Positions 8,065 through 17,261 of a stretch of 48,296 bases of DNA are shown piece after piece. The notes below the pieces were generated by a model that had not been told where the DNA came from, searched no databases, and saw only the letters and a list, made by a program, of their open reading frames with translations. Both the position numbers and the translations under genes were made by a program. Location: the NCBI GenBank assembly GCA_964371655.1, contig CAYJOD010000046.1, positions 1 to 48,296 on the forward strand, given 5' to 3'. This stretch comes from CAZGSN01 sp964371655 (GTDB taxonomy: Bacteria; Desulfobacterota; Binatia; HRBIN30). Position 1 is the stretch's first letter; each line of letters opens with the position of its first letter.

Positions 8065-9404
8065 GTTCTTTGCATGCGCCGGAACACCATCGTCAGCGCC
8101 GCTGCCGACAGGACGTTGCCAATCGCCACGGCGGCGAAGACGGCGTGCTCGTCCATCCCCAGCAACTGCGTGCACACGATCGCCGCGCTCAAGACGCCGA
8201 CGACCCGGAGAATCATCCAAGCCAGAGGTGCGGTCGCGCGGCCCAGACCCTGAAACGCGAACGACGTCACCATCGCCACCCCGAGAAACGGGTACGACGG
8301 TCCGATGATGCGAAAGTACATCGCCCCGACCGCTTCGATGCCTGGGTCCTGGGTGAAGATGTGTAGCCACAGCTCCGGCTTCCAGGCGAGCGCCAGCGCC
8401 GGGGGCGTGAGCATGACCATCACCATGCCGATCGCCGCGTTCACATAGACGGAAGCACGCTCGGGTCGACCCGCACCGGTGCTCATTCCAACCAGCGTCA
8501 ATACCGACGCGCCGACACCGAAGACGAAACTGAGCAGCAGGAAATCAAGCCGCGTCCCCAGCCCGTAGGCGGCCAGATGGGCGTCGCCGAAGCGTGCCAC
8601 GACTCCGGTCAGTACCATCGTGCCGATGTAGGTGATCACCGTCGACAACGAAGCCGGGACGCCGACACGCAGGATATCCTTGAGCGGAGCCAGCGACAGG
8701 CGACTGAGGCGGAGACGTGGATGTACCGCCCCCTTCCCACCCAGCACCCAATAGGCGCGCGGGATGGTGGCGAGAAACTGGCTGACCAGCATCGCCACGG
8801 CGGCTCCCGGCAAGTCCCAGCCGAGCACGAACATGAAGAACGGGGTGAGAATGATCTGCAGACCGATCGCCGCCGCCGACCAGACCGACGCGATGCGCAC
8901 GTTGCCCTCGGCGCGCAGGATGCTGTCGAACATGGCTCCGGTGAACTGGATGATCGCGCCGCCGAACAGGATCTGCGCGAAGTGGGTGGCACGATCGAGC
9001 ACCGCACCCCGGCCGCCCATCAACGTGAACAGAGCGTGCGCCCCAAACAGGACCGCCAGGGCAAAGCCGACGCCGATCGCCGCGGCGAGCAACAGAGCGT
9101 GCTCGGCCACCCACGCCGCCTGCTCGTGATCGCCAGCCCCGAGCGCGCGCGCCACCGCCGAGGATGCCCCAGCGCCGATACCTCCACCCATGGCCGTGAT
9201 CGCCAGCAGGACGATCGGAAACACGAGTGAAACCGCCGCGATCGCCTCCGACCCCAAGCGGCTGACGTAGTACGTGTAAAGAACGTTCGACGTCGCCGCC
9301 ATCAGCATCACGAAGGTCGTCGGCCCCGCCAGACGCACAATCGCGCGCCAAGGCGGCAGCGAAAGCAGGACGTCAGGGCTCGGACGAGAGCGCGGTGTCG
9401 ACAC
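8049..9404 (-). CDS. MATE-family multidrug/toxin efflux protein
   Basis: A 451-residue inner-membrane protein with about twelve hydrophobic segments in two similar halves, the MATE design, expected to exchange Na+ or H+ for organic cations or other toxic compounds. Matching text includes the first-helix PTTFVMLMAATSNVLYTYYV, GGGIGAGASSAVARALGAGD in the first half, and VGMSTGAGRPERA in the second half. The start is GTG (MSTPRSRPSP); the ribosome site is weak. The last residues (TVSGI) are encoded by the CCAGATAC repeat arm, so the natural C terminus may have been altered by repeat growth. The specific substrate cannot be read from sequence. Confidence 0.92.
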   Translation of the reverse strand: MSTPRSRPSPDVLLSLPPWRAIVRLAGPTTFVMLMAATSNVLYTYYVSRLGSEAIAAVSLVFPIVLLAITAMGGGIGAGASSAVARALGAGDHEQAAWVAEHALLLAAAIGVGFALAVLFGAHALFTLMGGRGAVLDRATHFAQILFGGAIIQFTGAMFDSILRAEGNVRIASVWSAAAIGLQIILTPFFMFVLGWDLPGAAVAMLVSQFLATIPRAYWVLGGKGAVHPRLRLSRLSLAPLKDILRVGVPASLSTVITYIGTMVLTGVVARFGDAHLAAYGLGTRLDFLLLSFVFGVGASVLTLVGMSTGAGRPERASVYVNAAIGMVMVMLTPPALALAWKPELWLHIFTQDPGIEAVGAMYFRIIGPSYPFLGVAMVTSFAFQGLGRATAPLAWMILRVVGVLSAAIVCTQLLGMDEHAVFAAVAIGNVLSAAALTMVFRRMQRTVSGI

Positions 9405-9449
9405 AAGGTTCTTGTGTCAATTCGTGCGGGGTAGAGCAACGGAAGGAAA

Positions 9450-9560
9450 CGAATCTCGTATCTCGAATCTCGTATCTCGTTCGGCGCACCTGCCATCAGG
9501 TCGGCACTCCTGACGAGATACGAGATACGAGCGACGAGATACGCTCGACGAGATACGCTC
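9450..9560. repeat. CGAGATACGAG/CTCGTATCTCG hairpin spacer
   Basis: Left arm about 9450-9482 contains CTCGTATCTCG copies; right arm about 9511-9560 contains CGAGATACGAG and GACGAGATACGCTC copies. It is an imperfect stem with a GC-rich loop, placed upstream of the MATE gene and downstream of the DUF1566 protein gene. Confidence 0.85.
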
Positions 9561-9674
9561 TTCAGCCTTCAGCCTGGGACGGCGGTGCCACCAGTCGTTG
9601 GCGGCGGAGGTGACGCGCTCCTACGGCCCTCGTGACCGTTGAGAAGGAAGAGATCCTACTCGGTATGCGCTCGC

Positions 9675-10457
9675 TCAGGGGGTCCGCACCGCCCGAACGT
9701 AGTCGCTGAACTCCAGGCCGGAGATCACTGCTCCGTCGAAGAAGTTCACCAGTTGCACATCGGTCAGGCTCGACACCGACATCGACGCAGACCAGTAGTA
9801 ATCCGAGACCGTGCAGCTGCACGAAGCGTCGGCAACATCCCCGCACGAGGCACCACATTGAGATCCGTCAAAGGCAACATTTGTTAGCGGAGGTGTCGCG
9901 TCCGTCGCATCCAGGATTTGTTTCAGCTCCTTGAACGTGGGAATTCGCCAGTCGCTATGCCCCGCGAAGCTGGAAGCATTCAACGCTGCAACCCACCCCC
10001 AAATGGTCATGAACGGGTAGTAGTCACAGGTTCCTTCACCAGCGCCGCATTGGCCACAGAGCGAGCTCGTACCTTCAACCCCGGCCGCACACGCGGCGGA
10101 AGCAGCGGCGGAAGGCTGACAATACTTCCCGCTGTTCAGCGAGCATACGTTGGCCCAGCGATAGTCGTTGTTGGCGTCGTGCGGGTTTGTGAAGTCGTGT
10201 GACCCATCGAGCTTGACCTTCTTTTCCCAGATCAGCTCGGTTCGATGATCGGTGATGGTACCATCGCGATTATCTTCGAATCGGGAGCAGAACGGCGCCG
10301 CGGCGGGACAGCCACCTAGGTAGCTGGCGACACACTTCGTCACTTCTCCCAGAGAGACGCTGCCGTCGCCATTCGAATCGCCGAGACATTGACCTGCCCC
10401 GGCCGTCCGTGCAACGGCGCTGATGATAACCAGACAAAGGAGAAGACTCTTGATCAT
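9675..10457 (-). CDS. Secreted DUF1566 (Lcl C-terminal-like) protein with an EF-hand
   Basis: 260 residues from the ATG giving MIKSLLLCLVIISAVARTAG, a good signal peptide. Right after cleavage comes a calcium-loop motif, CLGDSNGDGSVSLGE, resembling half of a dockerin. The rest matches the DUF1566/Lcl C-terminal pattern: DGTITDHRTELIWEK near the start, DWRIPTFKELKQILD in the middle, YYWSAS and YVRAVRTP at the end. There are many Cys (over ten), probably disulfides. Such domains occur on exported and adhesin-like proteins of bacteria; no enzymatic role is known to me. It is divergent from the giant surface protein at 10648, 190 bp away. Confidence 0.85.
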   Translation of the reverse strand: MIKSLLLCLVIISAVARTAGAGQCLGDSNGDGSVSLGEVTKCVASYLGGCPAAAPFCSRFEDNRDGTITDHRTELIWEKKVKLDGSHDFTNPHDANNDYRWANVCSLNSGKYCQPSAAASAACAAGVEGTSSLCGQCGAGEGTCDYYPFMTIWGWVAALNASSFAGHSDWRIPTFKELKQILDATDATPPLTNVAFDGSQCGASCGDVADASCSCTVSDYYWSASMSVSSLTDVQLVNFFDGAVISGLEFSDYVRAVRTP

Positions 10458-10647
10458 CGCTGCGTGAGACGCGTATTCGAAATTGCGCCACCCGTCAAAT
10501 CCCACCTGTTGAACTCGACGTCGCTCAGAAGATGTCCAACGTGAACATTTCGACTGTCAACTCCGAGCGGAATTGCAACAGCCCATGCCATTGCACGTAG
10601 AGAAGATCGGGATATACGGTTCACGTGTGCCAAAGGGGGATCAGGAC

Positions 10648-13600
10648 GTGCACGAGGACACCGTTAGAAAGTTCATTGCGCTAGGACTACTTTGCGTCGC
10701 TCTTGGCGCGGCCGTCCCGGCTGCGGCAGAGTGCGGACCCGGGCAGTTTTCGGCACGTCTGCTTGATTCGACTACGATAGAGGTTGCGCTGACCTGGGCA
10801 CCACAACTTGGGGCGGAGCAGTACCTGGTTCAACGTAGCACGATGGACTCTTTCAGCAGCGTGACGACGTACGCCGTCTCCAGCGCTGTGAATGCCTTTG
10901 GCGACACGGGGAAGTCGGTAGATGATCGCCTGCGGTTTGGCGCGCCTTCGGGTCTGATCGCCGGCACCACTTACTACTACCGGGTCGTGGCTGACATGGC
11001 ATCGGGTCCTGACCTGATCTCCGACTGTGTGAGTGCACAGCTTGCAGCTTCACCACACCGCGGCAGCGGCGGGGATCTTTGGGCGGACCTCGTCCTCGGG
11101 CAACCGGATTTCGGGCAAAATGCCTTCGCCAAGACGACCGCTTCAGTGATGCAGTGGCCGGGGGGAATCGCGCTCGATACTTCGGGATCGGGCACCGCAA
11201 CCAGGGTCTACATTGCCGACAGTAATAACAATCGAGTTATTGGCTTCGATCATATCGGCCAGTGCGGCGTCGCTGTCAGGACAAGTCTTGCAGTCGGTCG
11301 CCCCTACACGATGTCTCAGCAGCCTGCGGCAAGCTACCCCGATGCGGGTGGTGAGTTCACGGATGGGCAGAATGCGACCGCGGTGCAAGACGGCGACTCG
11401 TTTGGCTTCCCAGGGGTTGAAGGGTTCGTCGATATCACGGTCGACCTCGGCAGCGCGCAGTCGTTCAATGCGGTTACGCTCAACAGCGGAGCATCGAATC
11501 CGAATTACACCGCGGCACGCGTCGAGGTGTTTGCAGCCAACACCCCAAGCGATTTCAGCAGTACGCCTGATGGCAGCAGCGACAACATCGCCAGCAGCAA
11601 CACCCAGGACCCAGATCGTCTGTACAACACCTCCGTCACCTTTCCCACGACAACGACACGCTACGTAAGATTTCGGATCTATGCGCGTACGCCCGCAGAT
11701 TGGCTATTTGTTGGCGAAGGAAAGGTCGGCCTGATCAGCGCGGCAGCGCTTGAGGCGGTTCTCGACCAACGCAGTTGCAGTACGAATGCAGATTGTCCCG
11801 ACGATGCTCTCTGTGTGCCAGACCCGAACGTACAGGCGGTCAGAGTCTTGGGTCAGCCCAGTATGGTTGACGCATCGGGATGCAATGGTGATGGCACTGG
11901 CCAGATCAATCCGGCGCGCGCGCCGGCATCGGCCAGCAGTCTATGTCTGATTCCGCCCTTGCAGGTAAGTCTTGGCGAGACCATCAGCACATCAACGCTC
12001 GAGGTCGACGGGACGGGCAGACTTTACGTACCCGACGTTCACAACAACCGGATTGTCGCATTCGACAATCCGTTCGCGACGGATTCGATCGCGGACGAGG
12101 TCTGGGGCCAGGCAGATTTTTCTGGGAACTCATGCAACCGTGGCGTCGCGCTCAGTGCCGGCAATGGCTGTCGCTCCCTGTGTCTAGAGGGCTACGGGGC
12201 GGTTGCGCTCGACACTTTAGGAAACCTGTGGGCGGTCGATCCGGGTAATGCACGGGTGTTGCGTTTTCCACGGGTGGGGAACGTGATCCAAGATACCGCC
12301 GACGTCGTTTTGGGCCAGCCCGATTGCGCGACAAACATACCGGGTGACGAAACTCGAAGCTTGAGTCAGCTCACCAGACCACAAGACGTCACCTTCGATC
12401 AGAGCAGTGGCCGCATCTACGTTACCGATGCCAGCCCGGGAACCACCTCGTCACGCGTCCTCGAGTACGTGCCGGACCCGACCTTGGGCTTCTATACCGG
12501 CATGAGTGCCACGCGTGCCTTGCCGGTGTCCTTCAGCTGTAATCTAGAGGGGTTCCTGCCATTGCCACGCGAGGTCTACATCGACTCGCTGTCGCACGCC
12601 CTATGGGTAAGCAACAGCTGCTTCTTCATCGATCGTTTCGATTTGGACGACCCGTCATTGACCAAGCTGTCGACGACCCGCGTGGGGAACAACACAGGCA
12701 GCGGCGTCGATAGCTCCGGTGATCTCTGGGCACTCAACCAGTGGGCTGGCAACACTGGTCAGCTGTTCCGCTATCACCGCGACACCTTATCAAGCAGCCA
12801 GACGACGCAAGACGCCTCCGCGCAACAGATCTTTCCCAAGACCCGCGCCGGCATCGGCACCGACGACTTGCGTTTCGGCAATGGAGTCACACCGTATCGT
12901 AACCAGCTGATCGCAGCCGATGGCCATCGGCTGCTGATTTGGAACAACTTCGATCTCGCAACCGCGACCTCGCACGTGGCCGCCGACGATGAGCTTGGAG
13001 AGGTCGACCTCTACACCGCGACCTTCACCCAGAGTTGGGCTTTTCCGCAAGTGGTTGGCTCCGAGCTCTGGGTAATGCATATGGCTGGAGCGCGAGAAGA
13101 GATCCAGATCTTCGACCGCCCACTGACCAACTGCATGGGCGGCGGGTGCGTCCCTTCGCGCACCATTCCCCTCACCCCTACCGCTGACTTTACTGGCTAC
13201 CCGGTCGCGGGAAGCCCCGGAGCGATGGTGACGGCGGCGTTCGCAAATGAGATCGACTTCGCCGCCGGCAATGGTGGTGACGAAGTTTGGGTGGCAGATA
13301 AATGGAACAGCCGAGCGTTTCGCATCGCCAACCTCAAAGGCGGCCGCGACTTACTGGGCGGACCCGTGGTGGACGCGATTCTTGGTCAGGACTCGGCGGC
13401 GGCGACCGGATGCAATGGGCGCGACTTCAATCCGTCAGCCAGTAGTCTGTGCAATCCTGGGTACGTCACACTCGACAGCGGCGGCAACCTCTTTGTTTCC
13501 GACAATGGAGGTGAGACCGGCTCGACGCAGCGACTGCTTGAGTTCGATGCTGGACTGTTCCCGACAACATGGCCGATCGTCGCAACCATCGGACCGAGTG

Positions 13601-15882
13601 CCAGCCGCGTCTATGGCACAGGCGGCAGCTTCACCACCTGGGGATTGGCCGCGAATGTCCACGACCCTCGCTTGAGTCCCTTCAAGCCGGTGTTCTCGCC
13701 GCAAGGGTACCTGCTCGTTCCTAATAATCCGTACGCTACTGATCGCTACCCATTTGTCTTCCTCGCCCCGCTCACCGAACGCCTCCCGCAATTTGCACTC
13801 GCCGACTACAGCGGATACCCAGCTGGCAATTCGTCGTTCGACGCGGACGGGAACCTTTATCTCTACGACAGCGACTGGTCGCGGATACTGATCTACAAGA
13901 CTCCATTCGACAAGCTGACGTTCCCAAGTTCGGCACCTACCGCCACGCGTAGCCCGACGGCAGCAGGAACACAGGTTGCGACAGCGACGTTCACATCACC
14001 GCTTACGCTGCCCCCAACGGCCACGCTTACTCGCACGCCTACCTTGTCGCCAACCACCACGCCTTCGCCGACCATGACTGCCTCCATGACGATTACTCTG
14101 ACGGGAACGCTGGCAAGCGCGACCCCAACTCCATCACCTACACAAGCACCGAGTTCGTCGTATCAATCTCTGATTCTCGGCGACGGTGCTACTCCGTACT
14201 ATCGCTTGAAGGAAAGCAGCGGTCCGGTTGCCCTGGATTCGAGTGCGGCGATGCTTCACGCAGCGTACAGCTCGACTGGCGTCACATACGGGAGATCATC
14301 ACTCGTCAGCGAAGCGGGTGATACGAGCATTCGAGTAAATGGGGCGGAGGGTGGAGTAGTGATTCCAGCCACATCCGACCCCATCGCGTACACCGTTGAA
14401 GCATGGGTGCGACCGGAGGGTACAAGTGAGGCCGGCACGCTTGCCCCACGCATGTTGGTGACACGTGTCGATGCGACCGGCCTCTTCGTGCAAGCACTGG
14501 TGGTGCAGCGTTACGGTGCCGTGGCGCGCTTCGAACACCGCGTCAAGAACACGAATGGTGAAAGTATCGTGACCTGCCCGACGGCAGTGGTGGCCGGGCT
14601 GACCTACCACGTCGTCGGCACGGCCATGAAGAATGGGATGATGCGGCTGTTCATCAACGGCGTGGAGGAAGGCACGGCACTCGCCGTCGGCACGATGACG
14701 GCCGGGCATCATTGGCAATTCGGCATCAATGGTAAGGCCGGATGGACGAGCTACCAAGGCGAGATCGATGAGGTTGCCATTTATGATCATGTGCTCAGCG
14801 GCGCGCAGATCAGCTCTCACTACCTGAACATGGTCGCGCCAACTCCGAGTGCGACGATCACCGAGACGCCCGCCGCAACGGCTACCGTGGCCCCCACCGA
14901 TTCACCTACCGCAACCGCAACGCCGAGCCCAACTGAAAGCGTCACCGCGACGTCAACTCCAAGCCTCACCAGTTCGGCAACAGAGACGTCGACGCAAACC
15001 GCAACGACCACTCCGACTCAGTCTGCCAGCGAGACTTGCACCGCTTCGCCCACACAAACGGCAACGGTTACGCAGACCAGCCTTCCATCCGAGACTGAGA
15101 CGCCGAGCCCAACCGAAAGTGTTACCGCCACGTCAACTCCAAGCGTGACTACTTCGGCAGCAGAGACGTCGACGCAAACCGCAACGACTACCCCGACCCA
15201 GTCCGCCAGCGAGACTTGCACCGCTTCCCCCACGCAAACCGAATCGCTCACGCAGACCAGCCTGCCATCTGAGACTGCGACACCGACAGCAACGCCCCTG
15301 GGCCTGCTGATTCACGACGGCAGGTCGAACCCCGCCACGGATCGGGTCGGCTGCCAGTTGTCGTGGCGCACGCTGGGTTCGGCAGGGCAGCTCGATCGCT
15401 ATGGCCAACGCAGCTTCGAGATTGCATGCGTCGACGGTGATCCCGCTTGCGACTTCGATCCACAACCGCATTCGTGCGGCTTTCGAATGATTCTCTGTCT
15501 CAACAACGCGGAGCCGACGTTGCCCGCGTGTGTCCCCAACGGCATCAGCGAGGTGTCAGTAATGGCGCCGCGTGCGGTTAGGTTCTCCGACGCAAGCCTC
15601 GGAGCGGCCGTGCTTGCTGATCTCGCCGCGGTGAACAATGCGCTCACGCACCTTGCTGATCCGGCCGATCCAGCCGGCGGCTTCGTTTACACGGTCCCAT
15701 TGACACCCGCGCAACAAGGCCTCTGTAGCGAGCCATTCGACATCGCGGTGCCTGTCGCGGCATCCACCACCTCCGTCGAGCGGCGGCGGCTCCTCTTCAA
15801 GATCCGTTCATTCGATGCCAACCCGATGAGGCGACGGGCATCTCCGTCGAAGCTCAGTCTCACTTGCCTCTCTGTTCCCTGA
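10648..15882 (+). CDS. Giant multidomain surface protein (NHL, F5/8-like, LamG, Thr/Pro linkers)
   Basis: 1,744 residues from a GTG preceded by AAAGGGGGA; it gives a good signal peptide (hydrophobic IALGLLCVALGAAVPAAA). An ATG at 10573 is an alternative start. Approximate layout: fibronectin-like region 28-130; NHL/beta-propeller repeats with VLGQPDFG-type units from about 143, interrupted by an F5/8-type-C-like domain (204-360, ITVDLGSAQSFNAVTLNSG), and continuing about 394-1085; Thr/Pro linker 1094-1168; LamG-like domain 1171-1394 (YTVEAWVRPEG, GEIDEVAIYDHVLS); second Thr/Pro linker 1396-1550; Cys-rich C-terminal domain 1551-1743. That last domain recurs at the end of the protein at 31184. 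Likely outer-surface or secreted; ligand binding is inferred from the domains. Confidence 0.88.
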   Translation: MHEDTVRKFIALGLLCVALGAAVPAAAECGPGQFSARLLDSTTIEVALTWAPQLGAEQYLVQRSTMDSFSSVTTYAVSSAVNAFGDTGKSVDDRLRFGAPSGLIAGTTYYYRVVADMASGPDLISDCVSAQLAASPHRGSGGDLWADLVLGQPDFGQNAFAKTTASVMQWPGGIALDTSGSGTATRVYIADSNNNRVIGFDHIGQCGVAVRTSLAVGRPYTMSQQPAASYPDAGGEFTDGQNATAVQDGDSFGFPGVEGFVDITVDLGSAQSFNAVTLNSGASNPNYTAARVEVFAANTPSDFSSTPDGSSDNIASSNTQDPDRLYNTSVTFPTTTTRYVRFRIYARTPADWLFVGEGKVGLISAAALEAVLDQRSCSTNADCPDDALCVPDPNVQAVRVLGQPSMVDASGCNGDGTGQINPARAPASASSLCLIPPLQVSLGETISTSTLEVDGTGRLYVPDVHNNRIVAFDNPFATDSIADEVWGQADFSGNSCNRGVALSAGNGCRSLCLEGYGAVALDTLGNLWAVDPGNARVLRFPRVGNVIQDTADVVLGQPDCATNIPGDETRSLSQLTRPQDVTFDQSSGRIYVTDASPGTTSSRVLEYVPDPTLGFYTGMSATRALPVSFSCNLEGFLPLPREVYIDSLSHALWVSNSCFFIDRFDLDDPSLTKLSTTRVGNNTGSGVDSSGDLWALNQWAGNTGQLFRYHRDTLSSSQTTQDASAQQIFPKTRAGIGTDDLRFGNGVTPYRNQLIAADGHRLLIWNNFDLATATSHVAADDELGEVDLYTATFTQSWAFPQVVGSELWVMHMAGAREEIQIFDRPLTNCMGGGCVPSRTIPLTPTADFTGYPVAGSPGAMVTAAFANEIDFAAGNGGDEVWVADKWNSRAFRIANLKGGRDLLGGPVVDAILGQDSAAATGCNGRDFNPSASSLCNPGYVTLDSGGNLFVSDNGGETGSTQRLLEFDAGLFPTTWPIVATIGPSASRVYGTGGSFTTWGLAANVHDPRLSPFKPVFSPQGYLLVPNNPYATDRYPFVFLAPLTERLPQFALADYSGYPAGNSSFDADGNLYLYDSDWSRILIYKTPFDKLTFPSSAPTATRSPTAAGTQVATATFTSPLTLPPTATLTRTPTLSPTTTPSPTMTASMTITLTGTLASATPTPSPTQAPSSSYQSLILGDGATPYYRLKESSGPVALDSSAAMLHAAYSSTGVTYGRSSLVSEAGDTSIRVNGAEGGVVIPATSDPIAYTVEAWVRPEGTSEAGTLAPRMLVTRVDATGLFVQALVVQRYGAVARFEHRVKNTNGESIVTCPTAVVAGLTYHVVGTAMKNGMMRLFINGVEEGTALAVGTMTAGHHWQFGINGKAGWTSYQGEIDEVAIYDHVLSGAQISSHYLNMVAPTPSATITETPAATATVAPTDSPTATATPSPTESVTATSTPSLTSSATETSTQTATTTPTQSASETCTASPTQTATVTQTSLPSETETPSPTESVTATSTPSVTTSAAETSTQTATTTPTQSASETCTASPTQTESLTQTSLPSETATPTATPLGLLIHDGRSNPATDRVGCQLSWRTLGSAGQLDRYGQRSFEIACVDGDPACDFDPQPHSCGFRMILCLNNAEPTLPACVPNGISEVSVMAPRAVRFSDASLGAAVLADLAAVNNALTHLADPADPAGGFVYTVPLTPAQQGLCSEPFDIAVPVAASTTSVERRRLLFKIRSFDANPMRRRASPSKLSLTCLSVP

Positions 15883-16148
15883 CCTGAACCGCCAGCGTGG
15901 GCCCGGCCGACGGAGGCATTCGGTGGCAGCGAGCCCCGCGGGTTGAGAACCAGCTTGGCTGCCGTCCTGCTGTCGACGCCCGGCGCTGGCAACGTCATGG
16001 CCGGCGAGGGTCTAGGCGATGCGGATGGTACCTGAGCTTCGACTCGGCCACCCGCGCCAATCGTGGAGTCGGTTGTCGGGACCAGGCTGTCCGGAGCGAA
16101 CCGCAGCATTGGTTAGGGCCACGGCAAAGTCGTTGACGGAGCGCCTGC

Positions 16149-16207
16149 CTGGGAGCGCCGGCATCTTGCCGGCGCGAATCACGCCGCCTGGAAGGCGGCG
16201 CTCCCAG
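16149..16207. terminator. GC-rich nested hairpin between convergent genes
   Basis: CTGGGAGCGCCG (from 16149) and CGGCGCTCCCAG (to 16207) form a 12-bp outer stem; inside, GCCGGCATCTTGCCGGC and CGCCTGGAAGGCG make two small hairpins. It lies between the end of the giant protein (plus) and the methyltransferase (minus), a place for a two-way terminator. Similar TGGGAGCGC modules are dispersed in many bacterial genomes. The remainder of 15883-16358 shows no convincing gene. Confidence 0.6.
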
Positions 16208-16358
16208 GGATACAGAACGTCGGCGAGGTAGCGATGCGATGGCAAGTGAGTTTCAGAGGCTCCGTCGGCGACTTTGCCGTGGCCCTGCAGCGTTGGCAGC
16301 AGCGTCTTGACTCAATGTTGCCGAAGAAGGCGGCGGCTCAGGAGCAGCGAGCGCTCGA

Positions 16359-17252
16359 CTATGCCTTTCCGGTCTTGAGTACGACGACCATGCTGTCCGA
16401 CGGGAGGAAGCGTTCTGCGCTGGCAAATGCGATCAGGGCCGCCGCGTCTGCATAGCTTCGCAGCCGATCCGCGATGCTCCTGGGACGACTCATGCGTGCT
16501 CGCTGAAAGGCTCCGGCGCCGGAGAAGCTCTGCAAGCGCTCGATGAGGACGACTTCAAATCCAGCCTGTCGCGCCAAAGCAGCGATGCTGCGTGGCGCGA
16601 AGAAGTAGAGATGCGGGAACGGATAGTGCACTTGAAAGAGGCGCTCGAGTGCTCCCCGGAAACCGCACCGATAAAGCATCCGGCTGATGTGAAAGACGAA
16701 GCCGTCTGAGCTTGGCAACGAGAGCACCACCAAGCCGTTCGGATGAAGACGCTCGCGCACCGACTGCAACACGCGCCATGGGTCGGGCAAATGCTCGAAG
16801 ACGTCGTGAAACGTGATCCAATCAAAATCCGACCACGCCTGCGGCAAGTCTGCTGGGAAGAACCCTTTCGCTACTTCAACGCCGGCAGGTAGGTTGTCCA
16901 ACAAGCGCCGGTAGAAGAAGTCATCGGGCTCGATGCCGTAGCCGCGACTCCCGGCCTCGGCGACGGCGGTGAGAAACCAACCCGTCGAACAACCGACGTC
17001 GAGCAACCGAGTCCCCTGAAGCCCCCTCAACTGATCCATGATCTTCAGAACGCGCGCATAGTTGGCCTGCCGCAGAGCGCGCAAGGCAGCCTCGAACTGC
17101 GTCCGGTCGAGATCTTCGCTCGCAAGCCACGCGTCGTCTCTCGTCAAGACATACGCGCCGCAATCGCCGCAGCGGCTGACTTGCGCGCCGCGGAGATTGA
17201 ACAGCACAGGCACTGTCCCCTGACATTGCGCGGGGCACGATGCGTTCATCAC
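16359..17252 (-). CDS. Class I SAM-dependent methyltransferase with N-terminal zinc ribbon
   Basis: 297 residues. Four cysteines at the start (6, 10, 28, 31; CPAQC and CGDCG) look like a zinc ribbon, as in methyltransferases acting on sugars or lipid-linked intermediates. The Rossmann domain shows LLDVGCSTGWF (motif I, about 83-93), the acidic IEPDD, and HDVFEHLPDP. It lies 9 bp downstream of the glycosyltransferase gene at 17262, so the two form a transcription unit. Methylation of a glycan or polyprenyl-linked sugar is a context inference; the substrate is unknown. Confidence 0.85.
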   Translation of the reverse strand: MMNASCPAQCQGTVPVLFNLRGAQVSRCGDCGAYVLTRDDAWLASEDLDRTQFEAALRALRQANYARVLKIMDQLRGLQGTRLLDVGCSTGWFLTAVAEAGSRGYGIEPDDFFYRRLLDNLPAGVEVAKGFFPADLPQAWSDFDWITFHDVFEHLPDPWRVLQSVRERLHPNGLVVLSLPSSDGFVFHISRMLYRCGFRGALERLFQVHYPFPHLYFFAPRSIAALARQAGFEVVLIERLQSFSGAGAFQRARMSRPRSIADRLRSYADAAALIAFASAERFLPSDSMVVVLKTGKA

Positions 17253-17261
17253 CGGCTCGGC

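Noticed and set aside
16234..16455. Plus-strand frame of 73 codons between the giant protein and the methyltransferase
   Set aside because: It runs antisense into the methyltransferase end and has no recognisable features.
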